A stretch of DNA of 5,246 bases from Synechococcales cyanobacterium 340R_concoct_173_sub. Lineage in GTDB: Bacteria > Cyanobacteriota > Cyanobacteriia > Leptolyngbyales > Leptolyngbyaceae. The stretch spans positions 1 through 5,246 of the forward strand of contig JANXNM010000342.1 of assembly GCA_025354065.1 (NCBI GenBank). Reading direction: 5' to 3'. The stretch's first letter is position 1, and each line of letters starts with the position of its first letter. Under the pieces are notes generated by a model that saw nothing but the letters and a program-made list of their open reading frames with translations, had not been told where the DNA came from and did not search any database. Shown here one piece after another: positions 1 through 5,246 of this stretch. The position numbers and the translations under genes were made by a program.

Positions 1-994
1 CTCGTTCCTTAACATTCTCAATTAAATTTGATGCCTCAACATACTGACAAACCGCCAGTGCTACACCACAGACAAAAGGATTACCGCCGTAGGTACTCGC
101 ATGATCCCCAGGCTCAAACACATCACAGGATGACTTACACAACAACGCCCCGATCGGAATCCCGCCGCCTAAGCCTTTAGCCGAAGTAAAAATATCTGGC
201 TCAATTCCTAAATTTTCATAACCCCAGAGCTTACCCGATCGGCCCATACCGACTTGCACTTCATCTAAAATTAACAAAATCCCAGTTTCATCACAGATTT
301 GACGAACCTGCTGGAAATAGGACTCACTTCCAGGATTTACGCCGCCTTCACCTTGTAGTGGTTCCAACATAATCGCAGCGACTTGAGGCTGGTCTCGATC
401 GAGTTCTGAGATCGTCGCCCGCAGAGCTTCAATATCATTGTAAGGAACATAATTAAATCCTGGAACCAATGGCGAAAAATTCTTGTGATATTTCGGTTGA
501 CCCGTTGCCGTAACGGTTGCCAAGGTACGACCATGAAAACTAGCATGAGCTGTAATAATCATCGGGTTTTCAATACCACGTTTTACCTTGGCATATTTCC
601 GAGCTAGCTTAATCGCACCTTCATTGGCCTCAGCCCCGGAATTACAGAAAAAAGCACGATCCCCGCAGGAACGATCGACTAACCACTTAGCCAACTCGCC
701 TTGTTGAGGAATGTAATAGAGATTTGAAACATGGTGCAGCGTCTGCATTTGCCGAGTGACGGCTTGGATCATAACCGGATGAGCATGGCCCAAAGTACAG
801 GTCGCAATCCCCGCCACAAAATCTAAATAAGGTTTACCCCGATCGTCCCAAACTCGACAGCCCTCTCCTCGCACCAAAGTTAAGGGAAATCGCCCATAGG
901 TTCTCATCACATAGTGATCAAACTCTGTCGTGTCGAATAGTGCAGGCGCGTCGAGGTTTGGGGCAACCTCATTTACAAGGGTATCTAAAGTCAC
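1..994 (-). CDS. argD: Acetylornithine aminotransferase, N-terminal 331 residues (C-terminus beyond left edge)
   Basis: This is a class III PLP-dependent aminotransferase. By family knowledge, ArgD moves the amino group from glutamate to N-acetylglutamate semialdehyde in cytoplasmic arginine synthesis. The sequence shows the family order. It opens with a segment around residues 29-60 (YGRFPLTLVRGEGCRVWD, then LDFVAGIAT and LGHAHP). The PLP-phosphate motif NSGAEANE starts at N118. A FHGRT segment follows, then LDEVQ with the PLP-pyridine aspartate D244 and TSAKGLGGG with the Schiff-base lysine K273. The start is GTG at 992-994. An in-frame TAA lies 24 bases upstream with no ATG, GTG or TTG between, so no longer start is possible. 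The ribosome site is weak (GAG only). Family members are about 400-430 residues, so roughly 80-100 are missing because the window ends, not because the gene is broken. The related enzymes ornithine or GABA aminotransferase are less likely given the overall cyanobacterial ArgD look. It lies 80 bases downstream of the small ORF on the same strand. Confidence 0.93.
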   Translation of the reverse strand, partial: MTLDTLVNEVAPNLDAPALFDTTEFDHYVMRTYGRFPLTLVRGEGCRVWDDRGKPYLDFVAGIATCTLGHAHPVMIQAVTRQMQTLHHVSNLYYIPQQGELAKWLVDRSCGDRAFFCNSGAEANEGAIKLARKYAKVKRGIENPMIITAHASFHGRTLATVTATGQPKYHKNFSPLVPGFNYVPYNDIEALRATISELDRDQPQVAAIMLEPLQGEGGVNPGSESYFQQVRQICDETGILLILDEVQVGMGRSGKLWGYENLGIEPDIFTSAKGLGGGIPIGALLCKSSCDVFEPGDHASTYGGNPFVCGVALAVCQYVEASNLIENVKER

Positions 995-1074
995 TGCTCT
1001 GCGAACCTCGGTAAATTAAATAAGCATTAGATTAAGAAATCGTAGCGCTAAAAAGCTAAACTTTGCCGAAGAAC

Positions 1075-1284
1075 TTAGCCCAACTCAAGCGCTCCAGCAG
1101 GCACGTCACGCCAAGAACTTACAATCGATCGTCGAACTAACCAACCTGCCCTTTTTTGTTGCGGGGTCAGGTTCAGTTCAAATGACTCACAACAATCTAT
1201 TGCCTGTTGCTCATTACAGCAAGCAATACAGGCGTACAGTAATCCACTGGGATCTAGCTGTTCGTTGACCCAGATTCTTATCAT
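1075..1284 (-). CDS. Small cysteine-rich protein of unknown function, 69 aa
   Basis: I do not recognise a characterised family. The reading frame is complete, with ATG at 1284 and TAA at 1075-1077. A good Shine-Dalgarno AGGAAA lies at 1293-1298 with 8 bases of spacing, which supports real translation. The protein begins MIRIWVNEQLDPSG. It carries five cysteines within 14 residues (C19, C22, C23, C31, C32), arranged as CxxCC then CC. Its C-terminal half holds three-base-typical soluble sequence with W48 and W58 and ends in VPAGALELG. There is no signal peptide and no evident membrane segment, so it is probably cytoplasmic. The cysteine cluster could bind a metal or be redox-active, but that is inference, and no histidines are present to help coordinate a metal. 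It lies between the sigma factor gene (110 bases upstream) and argD (80 bases downstream) on the same strand. It resembles short conserved hypothetical proteins of cyanobacteria, a memory-based impression that a homology search should test. Confidence 0.72.
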   Translation of the reverse strand: MIRIWVNEQLDPSGLLYACIACCNEQQAIDCCESFELNLTPQQKRAGWLVRRSIVSSWRDVPAGALELG

Positions 1285-1377
1285 GGTATTGCTTTCCTAA
1301 AAATTACATCTTGTATGAAATTTAGACCTCCATTGTAAGACGAATTATGCGACTTAGTATGAACTTAAAGAAATATC

Positions 1378-1413
1378 AAAGGGAATGCGGAGAACTAAGC
1401 TAGCCATCCCTTT
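1378..1413 (-). terminator. Weak inverted repeat over the sigma gene stop codon, possible terminator
   Basis: AAAGGGA at 1378-1384 is perfectly complementary to TCCCTTT at 1407-1413, giving a 7-bp stem with a 22-base loop. The stop codon of the sigma gene (1395-1397) falls in the loop. On the minus strand the stem is followed by GATATTTCTTT, not by a proper T run. The large loop and missing T tract make an intrinsic terminator doubtful. It may be chance. Confidence 0.22.
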
Positions 1414-2654
1414 AAACGTTCAGCAACCTGAGGACGACGGAGCTTTCGCATTGCTTTGCTCTGAATCTGACGCACACGTTCACGGGAAAGGTTAAAGGCA
1501 AATCCAACCTCCTCAAGAGTGCAGGGTTTACTATTAGATAAGCCATATCGAAGAGAAATAACTTCCCGCTCACGTTCTGTTAAGAATGCATCTAAAACCT
1601 CTGATACTTCCTCGCACATTACAGACTCGGTCATCTGTTTTTCAGGAGATTGGCAATTATGATCTTCCAAAAGATCGAGTAACTCTATATCTTCTCCTTC
1701 CCCAATACGATGATTCAAAGATACAGATTGACGGCAAATTTGTTGAAGGTATCGAAAATGTTCAACGGTGATTCCTACTATATCTGCAATTTCTTGTTCT
1801 TTAGGAGTACGTCCAAGATCTCGGCAAAGATCTCGCTGAGCACACTTAAGTTTATTTAGTTTTTCAACAATATGAATAGGCAGACGAATCGTCCTAGCAT
1901 TGTTTGCGATCGTCCGGGTGATGCCTTGTCTGATCCACCAATATGCGTAAGTAGAGAACTTATAGCCTTTGTCTGGATCAAATTTCTCGCTAGCCCGGTG
2001 TAGGCCCAGCGCTCCTTCTTGGATTAGATCCAGCAGAGGGATGCCACGATTAAGGTATCGTTTTGCGATCGAAACCACTAATCTCAGGTTTGAGCGGATC
2101 ATTTTTTGCTTTGCACATCGACCAAGATATAGCCTGCGTTCAAATTCCTGTTGGGTCACTTTGAAATGGCTAGCAAGCTGTGATTGTCCGATCGGGCTAC
2201 CCTTTTTTTCTGAAAGTTCTTTTCTGACTTGTTCAATTTGAACACCGTAACGAATTTCCCGAGCAAGTTCGATTTCTTCATCTCCCTTTAGTAACGGATA
2301 ACGAGCCATATCTTTAAAAAATGCGCCAACGGCATCATCACTAATTGCTCGGCTATATCCTATAGTTGCTCTGTTTTCTAGGATACTATTTTCATTGTTG
2401 GTCTCTAGAAGTTCTAGTTCTGTTTCTAGTAACGTATGTTCTAAATCTATGGATAAGTCATCGATTATCTCGATTGCCTCCGATCGTAGTTCTGGCGAGA
2501 CAACGGTTTCAGTAACTTCGGCGATGTTCTTTATATTCCAATAATTTGCCGTTTGACTTTTGTTATTTGTAGAGAAATCATCTGGAATCTGGCCTTCCAA
2601 ATTATCTATAAATATAGTTAAACTCTCATCCTTATTGAGTTCCGTGACAGTCAT
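1395..2654 (-). CDS. sigC: Group 2 RpoD/SigA-family RNA polymerase sigma factor, 419 aa, SigC-like
   Basis: It directs RNA polymerase to promoters by recognising the -10 and -35 elements. In numbering from the ATG at 2654, the first ~100 residues are acidic (about 22 Asp/Glu against 6 Lys/Arg) and low in recognisable structure. Region 1.2 follows at ~106-135 (DDAVGAFFKDMARYPLL). Region 2 lies at ~181-256 with RLVVSIAKRY, LLDLIQEG, the near-invariant KFSTYAYWWIRQGITR and TIRLPIH leading on. Region 3 covers ~261-338 (EKLNKLK onward). Region 4 covers ~352-409 with LTEREREVISLRYGL and the helix-turn-helix ending in LSRERVRQIQSKAMRKLR. All parts that bind core enzyme and DNA are present, so it should be functional. 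ATG 2654 is chosen because AGAGGA sits 9 bases upstream. A longer frame reaches a TTG at 2735 without a ribosome site. The divergence from the principal SigA and the length fit a group 2 factor, and SigC is my best match from memory; SigB, SigD or SigE are not excluded. Group 2 factors are generally non-essential and act in stress, nitrogen or stationary-phase responses. Confidence 0.9.
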   Translation of the reverse strand: MTVTELNKDESLTIFIDNLEGQIPDDFSTNNKSQTANYWNIKNIAEVTETVVSPELRSEAIEIIDDLSIDLEHTLLETELELLETNNENSILENRATIGYSRAISDDAVGAFFKDMARYPLLKGDEEIELAREIRYGVQIEQVRKELSEKKGSPIGQSQLASHFKVTQQEFERRLYLGRCAKQKMIRSNLRLVVSIAKRYLNRGIPLLDLIQEGALGLHRASEKFDPDKGYKFSTYAYWWIRQGITRTIANNARTIRLPIHIVEKLNKLKCAQRDLCRDLGRTPKEQEIADIVGITVEHFRYLQQICRQSVSLNHRIGEGEDIELLDLLEDHNCQSPEKQMTESVMCEEVSEVLDAFLTEREREVISLRYGLSNSKPCTLEEVGFAFNLSRERVRQIQSKAMRKLRRPQVAERLKGWLA

Positions 2655-2663
2655 AGCGCTAAG

Positions 2664-2669
2664 TCCTCT
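2664..2669 (-). promoter_or_regulatory. Ribosome binding site that decides the sigma factor start
   Basis: The minus strand reads AGAGGA, with 9 bases before the ATG at 2654. The alternative in-frame TTG at 2735 is preceded by AT-rich sequence with no purine-rich site. This favours the 419-residue protein over the 446-residue one. Confidence 0.7.
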
Positions 2670-2784
2670 TTTAAATGGGATATGAGCTAAAATTCTGATC
2701 TGAGAAGTGGATTTTTGAATCCTGGATTTGAGCAAATTTAAAATCTGCTTAGTTGATACTTAAAAAACGACTATCTGACTTTGT

Positions 2785-2808
2785 TTAGCATTACAATTTG
2801 CATTACAA
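2785..2808. repeat. Tandem direct repeat, two 12-base units, 11 of 12 identical
   Basis: The units are TTAGCATTACAA (2785-2796) and TTTGCATTACAA (2797-2808). They abut without a spacer and differ at one base. The 12-base period is near one helical turn, so two protein subunits could bind on the same DNA face. The repeat overlaps the best priA promoter guess. A regulator role is inference; in AT-rich DNA such a repeat can also occur by chance. Confidence 0.55.
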
Positions 2809-2853
2809 GTTCTTTTCTAGATTTTCTTAAGGTTTACATAGATTTTTAGAGTT

Positions 2854-2857
2854 AGGA
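2854..2857 (+). promoter_or_regulatory. Ribosome binding site of priA
   Basis: AGGA lies 10 bases before the ATG at 2868. An earlier out-of-frame ATG at 2860 is only 2 bases from this site, too close for initiation, so the site fits the priA start. Confidence 0.55.
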
Positions 2858-2867
2858 ATATGCCTGA

Positions 2868-5246
2868 ATGAGTAGCGATCGTAGTTGGGTTCAGGCATTA
2901 GTTGATTGTCCTGGTGCGCAGGGTTTGTATACCTATGAAATTCCCTTTGATTTAATTGTCCGAGTGGGAGATATTTTATCTGTTCCCTTTGGTGCACAAC
3001 AGGTTGGAGCGATCGCGCTTGTAGTAGATTCTCATGAGAAATCACTTCGGTTCATTGGCTTAGATATTGAAAAGATTCGTAAAATTGATGCGGTGGTGAG
3101 TTCGGGATTTTTTCCTGCTCATTATTGGACGTTGTTGCATCGAGTCGCGAAGTATTATCAGACTCCATTAATGCAGGTGGTACGAGCCGCATTGCCGCCG
3201 GGATTATTGTCACGATCGCAGCGCCGACTTAAGTTACGGTCTGACCGGAGCAATAATCTAAATATCAATCTGGCTGTATCTCTCGAAGCGCAGAAGGTAT
3301 TAGATTTGCTCTCTGAAAGTAAAACTGGTGATTATTCTTGGCGTTTTTTACAGCAAAAGGTTAAGGGCTTGGGAAAAATTGTTCAGGAGTTGGTTCGATC
3401 GGGATTAGTTGATAGTTATTTGCAACCGCCGCAAACGATCCGCCCCAAACAGCAACAGGCGGCGATATTGGTGGGTGAGGTTGATGATCAGTTGAACGAT
3501 CGGCATCGAGAAATTTTGGAATGCCTGAAACGCATGGGCGGTGAGGCATGGGTTAGTGGTCTTTTAGTTCAAACTAAATCTAGTTCAAACGTACTTAAGA
3601 CATTGGAGAAAAAAGGGTTTGTTGTGCTTCAATCTCGCGAGGTTCTTCGTCAGGAAATTCATACGGTAAAATCCGACTTGCCGAAGGTTCTGACCGAATC
3701 TCAGGTCTCGGTGGTGCGATCGATTCAAGACCATAAAAGCTGTGCAACTATTTTGCTCCATGGGGTGACGGGATCGGGAAAAACAGAGGTTTATTTACAG
3801 GCGATCGCCCCTCTTTTGATGGCCGGAAAATCAGCTTTGGTCTTGGTGCCGGAGATTGGGTTGACTCCACAGTTAACCGATCGGTTTCGGGCGAGGTTCG
3901 GCGATCGGGTGAGGGTTTATCACAGTGCGCTTTCTGAGGGGGAACGTTATGACACTTGGCGACAGATGTTAAAACTTGAGCCGCAGGTTGTGATTGGGAC
4001 TCGGAGTGCGATTTTTGCCCCGTTGGGGAATTTGGGTTTGATTGTCTTAGATGAAGAACATGATTCTAGTTTTAAACAAGATCAACCTGCGCCTTGTTAT
4101 CACGCGAGGACAGTGGCAAGGTGGCGATCGCAGTTGGAAGATTGTCCTTTGCTTTTAGGCTCCGCCACTCCATCCCTCGAATCTTGGTCTGCGCCAGAGA
4201 TTAAATATTTATTATTGCCGACACGGGTGCACGATCGGCCCCAACCCCAAATTGAAGTGGTGGATATGCGGCTGGAGTTAAAGGAAGGAAACCGATCGAT
4301 TTTTAGCCGATCGTTGCGGGATGCGCTTGCTGAGATGAAGGAGAAGGGCAATCAGGGAATTTTGTTTATCCATCGACGGGGACATAGTAGCCATGTCTCT
4401 TGCCGGAGTTGTGGTTATGTGATGGAATGTCCCAATTGCGATGTTTCTCTGTCTTATCACCACACCCACGCGACGGCGGCGGAACTGTTGCGCTGTCATT
4501 ATTGTGGCTATACGCAACGTCAACCGAAAATTTGTCCGGTGTGTAGTTCCATTTACTTCAAGCATTTTGGCAGTGGGACGCAGCGGGTGACACAAGAGCT
4601 TGCGCAGGAATTCCCCGAGTTGAAGTTTTTGCGATTTGATAGTGATACGACTCGGACCAAGGGAGCGCACCGGAGTTTGCTCGATCGGTTTTCCCGTGGA
4701 GATGCTGATTTGTTGGTGGGAACTCAGATGTTGACCAAAGGATTGGATTTGCCCCAGGTGACGCTGGTGGGGATTGTGGCAGCGGATGGATTGTTGCATT
4801 TACAGGATTTTCGATCGGCGGAACGAGCCTGTCAGACCTTGTTGCAAGTGGCAGGTCGATCGGGTCGGGGAGATGATCCTGGCCATGTTATTTTGCAGAC
4901 CTATAGCCCGGATCATCCGGTAATTGATGCGGTGGTAGCCCAGGATTATGGCGCGTTTGCTCGATCGGAGTTAGAAACCCGAAACGTTTTAGGCTATCCG
5001 CCGATCGGTTGGGTGATTTTAATTCGGCTTAGTAGTCCAGAGGCGATGGAGGTTCAGGCAGCAGCGAATCAAGTGGCTCAGCGGTTACAAATGTTAGCTC
5101 AAGGACGATATGAGGTGTTGGGACCCTCTCCGGCGATGGTGTTGCGAGTGGCGCAGCGATATCGATGGCAGGTTTTATTGAAAGGTGAAACTAATGGACC
5201 AACTTCCACACCCGTGGAACTCCATTTGGAAGAATTGCGATCGGTT
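2868..5246 (+). CDS. priA: Primosomal protein N' (replication restart helicase PriA), C-terminus beyond right edge
   Basis: PriA recognises stalled or repaired replication forks and helps reload the DnaB replicative helicase, unwinding DNA 3' to 5' with ATP. The frame is open for 793 codons to the window end. Cyanobacterial PriA is roughly 830-840 residues, so only the last few dozen are missing. The N-terminus (PGAQGLYTYEIP, then VGDILSVPFGAQQVGAIA) is the 3'-DNA-end binding domain. The helicase motifs follow: Walker A GVTGSGKT at 299-306, VPEIGLTPQ from 327, Walker B DEEH at 395-398, GSATPS from 431, GTQMLTKGLDLPQ from 618, and QVAGRSGRG from 660. The zinc-binding insert has all eight cysteines (C512, C515, C521, C524, C543, C546, C556, C559). 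Every expected catalytic residue I can check is intact. An in-frame TGA directly precedes the ATG, which fixes the start. The gene is divergent from the sigma factor. It is dense in CGATCG sites, 19 of the window's 29. Confidence 0.96.
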   Translation, partial: MSSDRSWVQALVDCPGAQGLYTYEIPFDLIVRVGDILSVPFGAQQVGAIALVVDSHEKSLRFIGLDIEKIRKIDAVVSSGFFPAHYWTLLHRVAKYYQTPLMQVVRAALPPGLLSRSQRRLKLRSDRSNNLNINLAVSLEAQKVLDLLSESKTGDYSWRFLQQKVKGLGKIVQELVRSGLVDSYLQPPQTIRPKQQQAAILVGEVDDQLNDRHREILECLKRMGGEAWVSGLLVQTKSSSNVLKTLEKKGFVVLQSREVLRQEIHTVKSDLPKVLTESQVSVVRSIQDHKSCATILLHGVTGSGKTEVYLQAIAPLLMAGKSALVLVPEIGLTPQLTDRFRARFGDRVRVYHSALSEGERYDTWRQMLKLEPQVVIGTRSAIFAPLGNLGLIVLDEEHDSSFKQDQPAPCYHARTVARWRSQLEDCPLLLGSATPSLESWSAPEIKYLLLPTRVHDRPQPQIEVVDMRLELKEGNRSIFSRSLRDALAEMKEKGNQGILFIHRRGHSSHVSCRSCGYVMECPNCDVSLSYHHTHATAAELLRCHYCGYTQRQPKICPVCSSIYFKHFGSGTQRVTQELAQEFPELKFLRFDSDTTRTKGAHRSLLDRFSRGDADLLVGTQMLTKGLDLPQVTLVGIVAADGLLHLQDFRSAERACQTLLQVAGRSGRGDDPGHVILQTYSPDHPVIDAVVAQDYGAFARSELETRNVLGYPPIGWVILIRLSSPEAMEVQAAANQVAQRLQMLAQGRYEVLGPSPAMVLRVAQRYRWQVLLKGETNGPTSTPVELHLEELRSV
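3009..3016. repeat. HIP1 palindrome GCGATCGC (priA, first)
   Basis: This is a perfect copy of the highly iterated palindrome of cyanobacterial genomes. It is read in priA as Ala-Ile-Ala (GCG ATC GCG). It supports a cyanobacterial origin. Confidence 0.9.
3801..3808. repeat. HIP1 palindrome GCGATCGC (priA, second)
   Basis: This perfect octamer is again in the Ala-Ile-Ala phase (GCG ATC GCC), just after the Walker A motif. Confidence 0.9.
4124..4131. repeat. HIP1 palindrome GCGATCGC (priA, third)
   Basis: This perfect octamer is in a different phase from the other two, with the core read as Arg-Ser (CGA TCG) after a Trp codon. The change of phase suggests the DNA word, not a protein motif, is what recurs. 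Confidence 0.9.

Larger units (their letters stand above)
2655..2867. promoter_or_regulatory. Divergent intergenic region between the sigma gene and priA
   Basis: This 213-base AT-rich stretch must carry the 5' leaders, and probably the promoters, of both divergent genes. No CGATCG site lies in it, unlike the coding DNA on both sides. The best plus-strand promoter guess for priA is TTGTTT (2781-2786), 17 bases, TACAAG (2804-2809), matching the consensus at 3 of 6 and 4 of 6 positions. A better -10-like hexamer, TACAAT at 2792-2797, lacks a partner -35. On the minus strand I found no convincing pair for the sigma gene. The assignment as a promoter region rests on gene orientation, not on motif strength. 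Confidence 0.5.

Noticed and set aside
337..546. 69-codon open frame on the minus strand within argD
   Set aside because: It overlaps argD in another frame of the same strand. The argD frame carries the PLP motifs throughout, so this is a shadow.
1043..1051. TAGCGCTAA shared with 2654-2662 at the sigma gene start
   Set aside because: A 9-base match between two places in a 5.2-kb window is expected dozens of times by chance, and the positions relative to their genes differ.
995..1074. Possible promoter or terminator between the small ORF and argD
   Set aside because: The 80 bases hold the palindrome TAGCGCTA and AT-rich sequence, but no hairpin with a T run and no convincing -35/-10 pair on the minus strand.
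1332..1337. TACAAT on the minus strand as a -10 element for the small ORF
   Set aside because: It matches the -10 consensus at 5 of 6, but no reasonable -35 lies 16-18 bases upstream, and such hexamers are frequent in AT-rich gaps.
1969..2241. 90-codon open frame on the plus strand inside the sigma gene
   Set aside because: It is antisense to conserved regions 1.2-2 of the sigma factor, has no recognisable family and is explained by the sense gene.
2860..2871. Three-codon ORF (ATG CCT GAA TGA) overlapping the priA start
   Set aside because: Its stop overlaps the priA ATG, as in translational coupling, but AGGA ends only 2 bases before its ATG, too close for initiation. Such mini-frames are common by chance.
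4278..4799. 173-codon open frame on the minus strand inside priA
   Set aside because: It lies fully antisense to the zinc-binding and helicase part of priA. Its translation is rich in Arg, His, Ser, Thr and Gln with no recognisable domain, as expected of a shadow frame. The plus frame holds clear conserved motifs.

Overview
The window looks like ordinary chromosomal DNA from a cyanobacterium. Three things point there. A RpoD-like sigma factor has the cyanobacterial group 2 form. The ArgD and PriA sequences read as cyanobacterial versions of those families. The hexamer CGATCG, core of the cyanobacterial HIP1 palindrome, occurs about 29 times in 5.2 kb where roughly one would be expected by chance; three sites are perfect GCGATCGC octamers. 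I see no mobile element, CRISPR array, tRNA or rRNA.

Layout: three genes lie on the minus strand and one diverges on the plus strand. In transcription order on the minus strand they are a group 2 sigma factor (2654 to 1395), a 69-residue cysteine-rich protein of unknown function (1284 to 1075), and argD, acetylornithine aminotransferase (start at 994, running off the left edge). The gaps between them are 110 and 80 bases, so co-transcription is possible but not shown. On the plus strand, priA, the replication-restart helicase, starts at 2868 and runs off the right edge with about 793 codons present. Both edge genes are open to the window boundary.

The 213-base region between the sigma gene and priA must hold the start signals of both. 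Its only visible structure is an 11-of-12 tandem repeat of a 12-base unit (2785-2808). No convincing promoter can be named by eye.

The genes do not form one pathway: arginine biosynthesis, transcription initiation and replication restart are simply neighbours. I found no evidence of a new biological system. The points most worth checking are the small cysteine-rich protein, the translation start of the sigma factor, and the tandem repeat in the divergent promoter region.
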